Numbered from the stretch's first letter, positions 1 through 5,926 are shown. The stretch: DNA of 7,873 nt from Treponema sp. (GCA_031266255.1 JAISBK010000040.1:1-7873); one strand, 5' to 3'. Numbers and translations: made by a program. Notes: a model not told the origin generated them from the sequence alone.

Positions 1-1
1 C

Positions 2-169
2 TTTTCAACGAAATCGTACCCTTCGCCGGAGGCCGGAACGCTGGCGCGCTTTCAGGAACAGGTTTTAAGCGAAATTTCCGACGTTATTTCCTACCGCATT
101 AGGGAACTGGAGCGGAAAACCCCTCAAGCCCCGGATCCCGCTGCCGACAACGGTCCCACGATGGTTTGA
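2..169 (+). CDS. C-terminal end of an unidentified protein (5' partial)
   Basis: The second forward frame is open from the left edge to a TGA at 167-169 and gives 55 residues. The first half reads like a structured C-terminus: an amphipathic helix (around residues 13-38, with LARFQEQVLSEISDVISYRI) and then a Pro/Ala/Asp-rich tail of the kind that often ends a protein. The other forward frame that starts open stops at 100-102. I do not recognise the family. A helix of this type (arginine, aromatic, then an amphipathic run ending in a basic patch) also ends LptE-like outer-membrane assembly lipoproteins, but the match is too short to claim. It is the only gene at the left edge on the plus strand and converges with the cardiolipin synthase gene. 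Confidence 0.55.
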   Translation, partial: FSTKSYPSPEAGTLARFQEQVLSEISDVISYRIRELERKTPQAPDPAADNGPTMV

Positions 170-492
170 CAGCCCTTCTCGCGTCATTCCCCTGCGAAAG
201 TTCCAAGAGGTCTTGCGGAAGCTCTTGCTCGTGTCGGTGGTCGTGCCGTAGCAGGGCTTCGCTGGGACTTCGTCCCTTAACCCCGCTGGGGGGCGGCGGC
301 ATGGAGGACGATTTTTGGCCCGCGCCCAATTTTTCTTACTGTTAAATTGCCGCCGGCCTGCGCCTTTTCCGGCGGGACTTTACCGGTATGGGGGCGGGAG
401 GGCTTTGCCTCTCCTGTCCCCAGTGCCGCTATCCGGTCTGTCCTTTCGGCAGGGGGATATAGAGGGCCATAGTTCATCAAACTCACGTTATA
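170..492. other. GC-rich intergenic stretch with short hairpins, no supported gene
   Basis: This 323-bp gap lies between two convergent genes and is visibly richer in G and C than its surroundings. Small ORFs are open on both strands here (for example 99-329 and 277-486 on minus, 315-500 on plus), but they overlap each other, lack Shine-Dalgarno sites and have low-complexity Pro/Gly/Arg/Ser products, as expected of GC-rich noncoding DNA. The stretch holds compact inverted repeats: GGGAC-TTC-GTCCC near 268-280, CCCC-GCT-GGGG near 282-292, and the 350-375 hairpin. None is followed by a clear T tract. It could be a dispersed intergenic repeat or a decayed gene; the sequence alone cannot decide. 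Confidence 0.5.
350..375. repeat. 7-bp GC inverted repeat (hairpin)
   Basis: CCGCCGG at 350-356 and CCGGCGG at 369-375 form a perfect 7-bp stem with a 12-nt loop. It lies about 120 bp past the cardiolipin synthase stop in that gene's direction. No T tract follows on either strand, so it is a weak candidate for an intrinsic terminator and may simply belong to the GC-rich intergenic element. Confidence 0.4.
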
Positions 493-2028
493 CTACATGA
501 GCGGTGCAAAGAGCCTCAGCACATCCGGGAGGATCCGCTGGAACGCGTTTCGTGCACAGTCGTTTAAGGTAATCTGATGGCAGTTGGGAAGGGTTTCAAG
601 GAAATCCTGTTTTATAGATGCCACTGCCGGACTTTCATAGATACACACCCCACATTCAAAATGGAGATAGAGGCTGCGGAAATCAAGGTTCGTAGTACCT
701 ACCGTAGCTACCTGATCATCAGACACAAAAGTCTTGGAGTGGTTGAACCCATGAGCATATTCGTAAATCTTGACCCCCGCGGCAATTAGTTGACGGTAAT
801 ATGAACGGGAAGTAATGGCCAGAATCTTCTTATCCCAGTGGTGGGGGGTGATGATCCGCACGTCAACCCCGCTCTTGGCTGCTAAGGTGAGCGCGGAAAG
901 GAGATTATCATCCACCACCAGGTAGGGGGTATTAATATAGACGTAGGTTTTAGCGTTGTTAATAATGTGGAGATATACATGTTCCCCCACATTTTCATCG
1001 TCCAGAGGACTATCCGCATAAGGCTGTACATAGCCATCAGCAGGAACCTGACAGGCCCCTTCCTTCCAGGGGTATAAGACCAGGTAATCCTCCTCACCGC
1101 TCCGTTCCAGATTCCACATGTGCAGAAAAATCAGGGTAAAAGCCCAGGCTGCCTTACCTGAAACCGTGATGGCCGCGTCTTTCCAATGGCCGAACCGTTC
1201 TATGGCATTGATATATTCATCTGCCAGGTTGATACCCCCGGTAAAGGCGACTTTTCCATCAATGACCAGGATCTTCCGGTGATCCCGATTGTTCTGGAGG
1301 GAGGAAAGAATGGGCTTAAAAGGGTTGAACACCATACATTTGATCCCGTATTGCTCCAAGTGCGGTTTGAAATTCGGCGATAAAGACATGAAACAGCCAA
1401 GGTCGTCATAGATGATCCGGACATCCAGGCCGGCTTTGGCCTTTTTCTTCAAGATGGCGATGATGGGATTCAACATGGCCCCATACCGGAGGATAAAAAA
1501 TTCCATGAAAATATATCGTTGTGCCTTTTCCAAGGCTTCAAGCACTGCCTGGAAAAACCCTTCCCCTGAGTCAAAATAGTCGGTGTGGGTGTGGGTATAG
1601 ACCGGATACCCCGCATAGTGCTGAAGATACCGGGCCAGGGACAGGTACGCTTTATGCCCATCCTCCAATTCCTGCAAGGCAGGTTCAGGGAGGCTATAAA
1701 GGGGACGGCATTTCAGTGCCCCGATTTTCGTGAACCTTCTGAGTCTACGGGAATGGGACTGAGAATGAAACACAATGTACAGGAAGCCGCCAAAAATAGG
1801 AAACAGCAAAATCAGGAATATCCAGGTTAATTTATAGGCAGGTTTTTCTTTTTTATTGAGAATATACAGACAGACGACGATGCTTAAACCATTGAGAAAG
1901 GTATTGACATACCAAAAAATCAGGCTTCCCCCGGCAATGACCCCTAGCATAAAGCCGGTCTGAATAAGCAGCATGGCGATAACATACACCCGCCGCCTAA
2001 AGAGCACCCGCATCCATTCTTGTTTCAT
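493..2028 (-). CDS. cls: Cardiolipin synthase (phospholipase D family)
   Basis: A 511-residue membrane enzyme that should condense two phosphatidylglycerol molecules into cardiolipin and glycerol at the cytoplasmic membrane. The N-terminus has hydrophobic segments at about residues 14-41, 43-57 and 67-87, matching the membrane anchor (PLDc_N) of bacterial Cls. Two phospholipase D HKD motifs follow: H250-x-K252-x4-D257, with GGINLADEY downstream, and H430-x-K432-x4-D437, with GTTNLDFRS downstream. Both catalytic His/Lys pairs are intact, and the length fits the usual 480-510 residues. The ATG at 2026-2028 has no good Shine-Dalgarno; an in-frame ATG at residue 6 is an alternative. The gene starts 39 bp after the YciO-like gene on the same strand, so the two are probably co-transcribed. 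The family call is firm; the exact head-group chemistry is inferred from family. Confidence 0.93.
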   Translation of the reverse strand: MKQEWMRVLFRRRVYVIAMLLIQTGFMLGVIAGGSLIFWYVNTFLNGLSIVVCLYILNKKEKPAYKLTWIFLILLFPIFGGFLYIVFHSQSHSRRLRRFTKIGALKCRPLYSLPEPALQELEDGHKAYLSLARYLQHYAGYPVYTHTHTDYFDSGEGFFQAVLEALEKAQRYIFMEFFILRYGAMLNPIIAILKKKAKAGLDVRIIYDDLGCFMSLSPNFKPHLEQYGIKCMVFNPFKPILSSLQNNRDHRKILVIDGKVAFTGGINLADEYINAIERFGHWKDAAITVSGKAAWAFTLIFLHMWNLERSGEEDYLVLYPWKEGACQVPADGYVQPYADSPLDDENVGEHVYLHIINNAKTYVYINTPYLVVDDNLLSALTLAAKSGVDVRIITPHHWDKKILAITSRSYYRQLIAAGVKIYEYAHGFNHSKTFVSDDQVATVGTTNLDFRSLYLHFECGVCIYESPAVASIKQDFLETLPNCHQITLNDCARNAFQRILPDVLRLFAPLM

Positions 2029-2067
2029 AGGATTACCGTACGCAAGGCCCTAGAACCAAGAAAGCGA

Positions 2068-2736
2068 TTAGACCGGCCAGATTCCTGCTCCCTGACGAAG
2101 CACGGTGACTGGATCGTCGCTTATATCAAGGATGGTCGAGAATATCCGCTGTTGTTCCTCGCCGCTGTCCAAGATGAGATCCACTCCCTCTATAATATCC
2201 AGTTCCCAGGCTTCTTGAAACAGTTCGTCTTCTGGAATCAAAGGAAACGCTGAGGTATCTGGATTCACTTGACGCAGATCCCCCTTAACGCCAGGGATCA
2301 TGCTGCGTTTAGCACTTATCGAATACAAGGGCAGTCCCAGCGCTTGGGTGATTCCCAAGGCCACAGGATGATTCGGGATACGGACCCCTAGTTCCTTACG
2401 CCGTAGCCCCAGGGCCTTTTCAGTGCCCCGGAGGGTTTTGAGGATAAAGACATAGGGCCCGGGGGTAAGCCGGTTGATGAGCCTGAACTGGGTGGTATCC
2501 ATCTGGCACCATTCTCCGAATTGGGAGATTGCAGAACACAAGAGGGTAAAATGCCGCTCTTCCCGCTCGCCTGAGAGCGCTCGAAGTCTTTTTATACCTT
2601 CGCTGGACTTAAAAGAACAGGTTATGCTCCAACTGGTATCAGTAGGCAAGGCCACCAGCCCTCCTAAAGCAAGAACCTCGGCTCCTCGAGAGAGAATCCG
2701 GTCATCCATATTACTGGGAACGATGTATTCAATCAT
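2068..2736 (-). CDS. yciO: Sua5/YciO/YrdC-domain protein, YciO type
   Basis: A 222-residue single-domain protein of the Sua5/YrdC fold. In TsaC/Sua5 this fold makes threonylcarbamoyl-AMP for tRNA t6A37. Recognisable blocks are GGLVALPTDTSWS (residues 25-37), a basic stretch with RHFTLLCS (61-68), TPGPYVFILK (91-100), KELGVRIPNHPVA (114-126) and the C-terminal TILDISDDPVTVLRQGAG. These resemble E. coli YciO (PTDS, NFTLMC, TPGNYTFILK) more than TsaC, so I place it in the YciO branch, whose cellular role is less settled and which should not be assumed to supply t6A. It lacks the long C-terminal domain of Sua5. The ATG at 2734-2736 is chosen because AAGGAAGG lies 10 nt upstream; a GTG at 2763 would add nine residues and run through that ribosome site. 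It is probably first in an operon with cls. Confidence 0.85.
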   Translation of the reverse strand: MIEYIVPSNMDDRILSRGAEVLALGGLVALPTDTSWSITCSFKSSEGIKRLRALSGEREERHFTLLCSAISQFGEWCQMDTTQFRLINRLTPGPYVFILKTLRGTEKALGLRRKELGVRIPNHPVALGITQALGLPLYSISAKRSMIPGVKGDLRQVNPDTSAFPLIPEDELFQEAWELDIIEGVDLILDSGEEQQRIFSTILDISDDPVTVLRQGAGIWPV

Positions 2737-2746
2737 AACGCACTGA

Positions 2747-2754
2747 CCTTCCTT
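2747..2754 (-). promoter_or_regulatory. Ribosome binding site that sets the yciO start
   Basis: The minus strand reads AAGGAAGG here, 10 nt before the ATG at 2736. Nothing comparable precedes the in-frame GTG at 2763, so this site decides the start. Confidence 0.7.
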
Positions 2755-2855
2755 ATGAGACACCTACACTGCATACTATAAATCTACCATAACCAAGGAT
2801 CCTTTTCTAGGTTTTCTAAACCCCCTCCTGTTCTATCCGGTTTATCCTTATAATT

Positions 2856-2872
2856 TGTATAAAATAACATAC
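2856..2872 (+). repeat. Direct repeat copy 1 (TGTATAAAATAACATAC)
   Basis: It matches copy 2 at 16 of 17 positions. Its ends, GTAT and ATAC, form a dyad with an 8-bp spacer, so each copy looks like a binding site for a dimer. Confidence 0.75.
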
Positions 2873-2877
2873 GAAAC

Positions 2878-2894
2878 TGTATAAAAGAACATAC
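2878..2894 (+). repeat. Direct repeat copy 2 (TGTATAAAAGAACATAC)
   Basis: It lies 22 bp from copy 1, about two helical turns, which puts both sites on nearly the same DNA face. With the following A it ends in a perfect TGTAT / ATACA dyad with an 8-bp spacer. Confidence 0.75.
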
Positions 2895-2965
2895 AGGATA
2901 AACCGTCAGGGTATGACCGCCTAGACGTGGTACTGTTTATTTCCTTATAATAACAAGAATTAGAA

Positions 2966-2981
2966 TATTTTTTAAAAAATA
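2966..2981. repeat. 16-bp perfect AT palindrome upstream of the sigma-54 promoter
   Basis: TA-T6-A6-TA is a perfect 16-bp palindrome ending 7 bp before the -24 element. Adjacent T and A tracts bend or stiffen DNA, so it may help loop the upstream sites to the promoter. This role is inferred; AT-rich promoter DNA can give such palindromes by chance. Confidence 0.5.
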
Positions 2982-2988
2982 ATATTTG

Positions 2989-3004
2989 TGGCATACAATT
3001 TGCT
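2989..3004 (+). promoter_or_regulatory. Sigma-54 (-24/-12) promoter of the sigma-factor gene
   Basis: TGGCATACAATTTGCT carries GG at 2990-2991 and GC at 3002-3003 with exactly 10 bases between, the invariant spacing of sigma-54 promoters. It matches the consensus TGGCACG-N4-TTGCW except for CG to TA in the -24 block. Counting from the -12 C, transcription should begin near 3015, leaving a leader of about 23 nt that contains the ribosome site and reaches the ATG at 3038. This compact fit supports the call. An activator of the NtrC type would be required. Confidence 0.68.
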
Positions 3005-3026
3005 TGTATTACTGCAAAGATTTTAT

Positions 3027-3032
3027 TGGAGG
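3027..3032 (+). promoter_or_regulatory. Ribosome binding site that sets the sigma-factor start
   Basis: TGGAGG lies 5 nt before the ATG at 3038. An in-frame TTG at 3026 overlaps this site and cannot use it, so the ATG is preferred. Confidence 0.75.
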
Positions 3033-3037
3033 ATATT

Positions 3038-3904
3038 ATGTACATAATCCGGGGTGAAAAAAGGGCGGTTTCCCAAGGAGACGAAGGCTTACAGATTTAT
3101 TTTAAACAGGTTAAGCGGATTCCTCTCCTTACATTTGAAGAAGAACTGGCCTTATCCAAACGTATACAACAGGGAGATATTGCTGCCCGTCAAACATTAG
3201 TAGAAGCTAATCTGCGGCTGGTAGTTAAAATTGTCCAGACCTATCTTACCCTTGATGTTCCATTAATGGATCTGATTCAGGAGGGGAACCTGGGACTCAT
3301 TCATGCTGCGGAGAAATATCAGCATGAAAAAAATGTCCGCTTTTCCACGTATGCGAGTTTGTGGATTCGTCAGTTTATCAGCCGCTTTCTTTCGGATAAG
3401 TGGCGGGTTATCCGTTTACCGCATCGGAAAGAAGCAATGTTCCGCAAAATAAGAAAAGCCTATCACCAGTTAAGCCAGTCCCTTATGCAAGAGCCGAATA
3501 CCGAAGCCATAGCTGCGGCAATTGGAAGTTCCGTAGAAGATGTGGAATTCATCATCACTATGACCAACGGTCTTGTATCCCTGGATATGGAAGGGGAGGA
3601 TAATGCACCGGCCATACTGGATACCCATGAGGACTATACCTACAACCCGGAACGGGAATTTCTCCAAAAATCCATGCTGCAGGATACGGTGAAGATGCTG
3701 CTCAACCGCTTAAAGGACCAGGAACGGCGGATCCTCATGTACCGGTATCCGCTTAAAGGCGGTAAGAAGTACAGTCTCAGGTCCATAGGGGATAAGATGG
3801 GTCTTTCTGCAGAAACGGTCCGTCAGATTGAGATGCGGGCACTTAAAACAATCCGGGTCCATGTAGAGGAATTTCGGGATAGCCTCTACGGAGAGGCCAT
3901 ATAA
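3038..3904 (+). CDS. RNA polymerase sigma factor, sigma-70 family group 2 (RpoS-like)
   Basis: A 288-residue alternative sigma factor that should direct core RNA polymerase to a subset of promoters. Regions appear in order. Region 1.2 is at about 17-47 (LQIYFKQVKRIPLLTFEEE). Region 2 is at about 48-128, with ANLRLVVKI, the core-binding DLIQEGNLGLIHAAEKY and the -10-reading FSTYASLWIRQFISRFL. Region 3 is at about 130-185. Region 4 is at about 215-275, ending in the helix-turn-helix YSLRSIGDKMGLSAETVRQIE that contacts -35. There is no long N-terminal region 1.1, and the length is well below a primary sigma factor, which fits RpoS or another group 2 member. FliA and sporulation sigmas are less likely because region 1.2 and the LRLVVKI block are RpoD/RpoS-like. 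A sigma-54-type promoter lies immediately upstream, and a hairpin follows the stop. The family is certain; the RpoS label is inference. Confidence 0.92.
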   Translation: MYIIRGEKRAVSQGDEGLQIYFKQVKRIPLLTFEEELALSKRIQQGDIAARQTLVEANLRLVVKIVQTYLTLDVPLMDLIQEGNLGLIHAAEKYQHEKNVRFSTYASLWIRQFISRFLSDKWRVIRLPHRKEAMFRKIRKAYHQLSQSLMQEPNTEAIAAAIGSSVEDVEFIITMTNGLVSLDMEGEDNAPAILDTHEDYTYNPEREFLQKSMLQDTVKMLLNRLKDQERRILMYRYPLKGGKKYSLRSIGDKMGLSAETVRQIEMRALKTIRVHVEEFRDSLYGEAI

Positions 3905-3908
3905 CCCC

Positions 3909-3938
3909 GGTACCGGGGACAGAACGATCCCCGGTATC
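3909..3938. terminator. GC-rich hairpin between convergent genes
   Basis: TACCGGGGA (3911-3919) and TCCCCGGTA (3928-3936) form a perfect 9-bp stem with an 8-nt loop, extendable to 3909-3938 with a G-T pair. An overlapping 14-bp palindrome, CCCCGGTACCGGGG, at 3905-3918 can form a competing fold. It lies 4 bp past the sigma-gene stop and 29 bp past the dehydratase stop on the other strand, so it can serve both genes. There is no T tract on either side, so intrinsic termination is only moderately supported. Confidence 0.5.
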
Positions 3939-3966
3939 TATAGAACCTGCTTGTATTGCGTATAAC

Positions 3967-5043
3967 CTATCGCGTATCATAGTTCTTTTTCAGCCATTTT
4001 TGGTACTCCCCGCTTTGAATCCCCTGAATCCATTGCGGATTTGCAAGATACCAGTCCACGGTTTTTGCAAGCCCGGTTTCAAAATCCACCTTTTGGTTCC
4101 AACCCAGTTCCCGCTTTATTTTCGAACAGTCAATCGCATAACGTCGGTCGTGTCCAGGCCGGTCTTTGACCAAGGTAATGGTGGCTTGTATGGTTTCTGC
4201 ATCTATGCCGGTCTTACGAGACACCAGGGCAATCAAGGTATGGAGGAGGGTGATGTTTTCCCACTCATTTTCTCCGCCGATGTTGTATTTCTCCCCGATA
4301 CGGCCGCTGCTGATAATGGTCCACAGCGCATCAGCATGATCTTCCACATAGAGCCAATCCCGGATATTTTTACCGTCTCCATATACCGGCAAGTTTTTAC
4401 CTGAAAGCATATTCAGAATCATAAGGGGGATCAGTTTTTCAGGAAATTGATAGGGGCCGTAGTTATTTGAACAGTTTGAAAGGGTAACCGGCAGCCCATA
4501 GGTGTGATGATAGGCCATTACCAGATGATCGCTTGCAGCCTTGCTTGCAGAATAAGGTGAACGAGGATCATACGGGCTGGTTTCAGTAAAATACCCCTTT
4601 TCTCCTAAAGAACCGTAGACTTCATCGGTGCTGATGTGATGGAAAAGCATGCCCTCAGGATTGGTACCCCAGTACTGCCGGGCTGCCTCAAGAAGGATAA
4701 AGGTTCCCAGGACATTGGTCTTGATAAACGCTTCCGGCCCCACAATCGACCGGTCTACATGGCTTTCTGCAGCAAAATGCACGACCGTATCAATCTCATA
4801 GTGCTTGAACAGGGATTGTACCAGCCCTGGGTTACCAATATCCCCCGGTTCAAAAAAATACCGCTTTCCCCCGTGACGGGCTGCAATGTCTTCAAGGCTG
4901 GCAAGATTCCCCGCATAGGTGAGGGCATCCAGGTTGATAATTCTCCCGGAGAATGGATGTCCTGGGCTTAAGAGCAGCCGGATAAAATTAACACCGATAA
5001 ACCCCGCGCCGCCGCTTACCAGCAGGTTCTTACATGATCGCAT
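3967..5043 (-). CDS. rfbB: dTDP-glucose 4,6-dehydratase
   Basis: A 358-residue NAD-dependent enzyme of the extended short-chain dehydrogenase family. It converts dTDP-glucose to dTDP-4-keto-6-deoxyglucose, the entry to dTDP-rhamnose and other deoxysugars of surface glycans. The Rossmann motif GGAGFIG is at residues 11-17, AAESHVDRS at 91-99, the catalytic TDE at 139-141, Y164-x3-K168 within RSPYSASK, the substrate loop NNYGPYQFPEKLIP at 193-206, and RPGHDRRYAID at 295-305. All key residues are present and the length is typical. The ATG at 5041-5043 is chosen because AAGGAA lies 7 nt upstream; a TTG at 5085 would add 14 unrelated residues. The start overlaps the end of the flavin reductase-like gene by 14 bp, implying translational coupling. 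The usual partners rfbA, rfbC and rfbD are not in the window. Confidence 0.95.
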   Translation of the reverse strand: MRSCKNLLVSGGAGFIGVNFIRLLLSPGHPFSGRIINLDALTYAGNLASLEDIAARHGGKRYFFEPGDIGNPGLVQSLFKHYEIDTVVHFAAESHVDRSIVGPEAFIKTNVLGTFILLEAARQYWGTNPEGMLFHHISTDEVYGSLGEKGYFTETSPYDPRSPYSASKAASDHLVMAYHHTYGLPVTLSNCSNNYGPYQFPEKLIPLMILNMLSGKNLPVYGDGKNIRDWLYVEDHADALWTIISSGRIGEKYNIGGENEWENITLLHTLIALVSRKTGIDAETIQATITLVKDRPGHDRRYAIDCSKIKRELGWNQKVDFETGLAKTVDWYLANPQWIQGIQSGEYQKWLKKNYDTR

Positions 5044-5614
5044 AATGGTATTCCTTATTGACTTGTAGGGAACGTACTTCCCCAATGTACATTCTATGGT
5101 AGTCTTTGGCCGGATAGCAGGCAGTGTCTATTGAGGGATCCAGGAACCGGTTTGGATCGAAGTCATGGGTATACAGCTTGTTGCAGATGATGATTTCCGT
5201 GGCTTCCTTAAAGGCAACTGCCCCGTCAAGAGCGCCGCCGGTAAACACGATGGGGGTAAGTCCTGTTTCCGCTGCCTTGTCAATATCCCGGCCTGATTTT
5301 GCCCCGGCAATTTCCAAGGCCCGCTTGTGTGCGTTATCGAAAAAAGACAGGGTGAAAAGGGGATTTGCATTGGCAAATGCAAAGGTATGGCGCACTGGTC
5401 TGATAAACATAAAGGCCACGTTCTTGCCCCAAAGGATCCCTAGGCCGCCCCAGGATGCAGTCATGGTATTCCAAGCCCCCTTATCAGTTGAAACATTTCC
5501 TGAGCTTATCAACATCCACTGGTCGCCGATACGTTTTGCCGGAGCTCCGGCAAAGTCCCGAATGTCTTTTTCTACCCAGTTTTCGTCCGCTGGGATTACC
5601 GCGGTTTGTGTCAT
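5030..5614 (-). CDS. Flavin reductase-like, FMN-binding split-barrel protein
   Basis: A 194-residue protein of the flavin reductase-like (DIM6/NTAB) split-barrel family, which binds FMN and commonly transfers electrons from NAD(P)H or acts as a small flavoprotein. The signature block NTMTASWGGLGILW (residues 49-62) is followed by VAFMFIRPVRHTFAF (66-80), FTLSFFD (87-93) and GAKSGRDIDKAAETGLTP (104-121), all typical of short gut-anaerobe members. No signal peptide is present, so it should be cytoplasmic. The ATG at 5612-5614 is chosen for GGAGG 6 nt upstream; a TTG at 5644 would run through that site. It is the first gene of a pair with rfbB and overlaps it by 14 bp. Its substrate is unknown, and a link to deoxysugar synthesis is only suggested by the overlap. 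Confidence 0.85.
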   Translation of the reverse strand: MTQTAVIPADENWVEKDIRDFAGAPAKRIGDQWMLISSGNVSTDKGAWNTMTASWGGLGILWGKNVAFMFIRPVRHTFAFANANPLFTLSFFDNAHKRALEIAGAKSGRDIDKAAETGLTPIVFTGGALDGAVAFKEATEIIICNKLYTHDFDPNRFLDPSIDTACYPAKDYHRMYIGEVRSLQVNKEYHYAIM

Positions 5615-5620
5615 AGTACA

Positions 5621-5635
5621 CCTCCGGTAAGGAGG
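5621..5635 (-). promoter_or_regulatory. Hairpin covering the flavin reductase ribosome site
   Basis: On the minus strand CCTCC-TTACC-GGAGG forms a perfect 5-bp stem with a 5-nt loop, and the GGAGG arm is the Shine-Dalgarno of the gene starting at 5614. In the mRNA it could hide the ribosome site. The stem is short but all G-C except one pair position flanking it; biological use is unproven. Confidence 0.4.
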
Positions 5636-5820
5636 ATACCACAAGGGCAGTGATATGTATAGGCATGGATTACGTGAAAACGGTTTTCTTAAACCTTATT
5701 ATTGGAATCTTTCCACCAGCCAGTTCGAGTAAATTTTCCGGTTGATGATCCGGTAAAGGAATAGGTATTCGTTTGATCTATAGAATAATAACCTGTATCT
5801 TTATATTTAATTCCTCACCG

Positions 5821-5870
5821 AAAAAACTTTAATTATTCTTGGCGGGAATTATTCCCTCCAAAAGGATTAA
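5821..5870 (-). terminator. Rho-independent terminator, minus strand
   Basis: On the minus strand TTTTGG-A-GGGAA and TTCCC-G-CCAAGA form an 11-bp stem (one G-U pair, one A/G mismatch) around a short loop, at plus positions 5837-5863. TTAAT/ATTAA can extend it outside. A run of six T follows on the minus strand (A6 at 5821-5826). It ends transcription from the lipoprotein side before the flavin reductase operon. Confidence 0.72.
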
Positions 5871-5878
5871 TTCGACAG

Positions 5879-5890
5879 TCACAACTTCAT
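5879..5890 (-). pseudogene. Mini-ORF (Met-Lys-Leu-stop) behind a copied leader: gene stump or leader peptide
   Basis: The minus strand has GAGGG, a 5-base spacer-like stretch and ATG, then AAG, TTG and TGA. The upstream sequence nearly duplicates the lipoprotein leader, including its ribosome site and start. Only 8 bp separate the stop from the terminator stem's outer arm. It is best read as the stump of a deleted tandem lipoprotein gene; a functional minimal ORF acting as a leader is the alternative. Confidence 0.4.
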
Positions 5891-5922
5891 TTTTACCCTC
5901 TTTACCGGTAAAAAAATTATAG
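5886..5922 (-). repeat. Second copy of the lipoprotein leader
   Basis: This 37-base stretch matches the lipoprotein leader at 6821-6860 almost base for base on the same strand: CTATAA, a T7ACC block, GAGGGTAAAAATGAA. Differences are confined to one lost A and the loop. It keeps the TTTTTACC / GGTAAAAA stem (plus positions 5907-5914 and 5890-5897) with the ribosome site in a 9-nt loop. Confidence 0.75.
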
Positions 5923-5926
5923 ATGC

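Larger units (their letters stand above)
2838..2905. repeat. 11-bp perfect inverted repeat enclosing two 17-bp direct repeats; candidate enhancer site
   Basis: CGGTTTATCCT (2838-2848) and AGGATAAACCG (2895-2905) are perfect inverted arms with centres 57 bp apart. Between them lie two near-identical direct repeats (2856-2872 and 2878-2894). The block is about 110-177 bp upstream of the predicted start of the sigma-factor transcript, the distance at which activators of sigma-54 polymerase usually bind. It equally lies in the leader or promoter zone of the divergent yciO-cls operon, so it could serve either side. No protein partner can be named from the sequence. Confidence 0.6.

Noticed and set aside
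99..500. Small ORFs of 61-76 codons on both strands (99-329, 277-486, 315-500).
   Set aside because: They overlap each other and partly the first gene's end, lack ribosome sites and have low-complexity products typical of GC-rich noncoding DNA.
2805..2860. A sigma-70 promoter for the yciO-cls operon on the minus strand.
   Set aside because: Several AT-rich -10-like hexamers exist, but none pairs with a good -35 at 16-18 bp, so no specific site is claimed.
2848..3045. A 65-codon minus-strand ORF across the sigma-factor promoter region.
   Set aside because: It spans the repeat block and sigma-54 promoter, has no ribosome site and its product looks like translated AT-rich DNA.
4000..4404. A 134-codon plus-strand ORF opposite rfbB.
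   Set aside because: It is antisense to a fully conserved enzyme gene and has no recognisable product; the same holds for 4636-4971 within rfbB.
5124..5630. A 168-codon plus-strand ORF opposite the flavin reductase-like gene.
   Set aside because: The opposite strand encodes a clear protein family with a ribosome site; this frame is its shadow.
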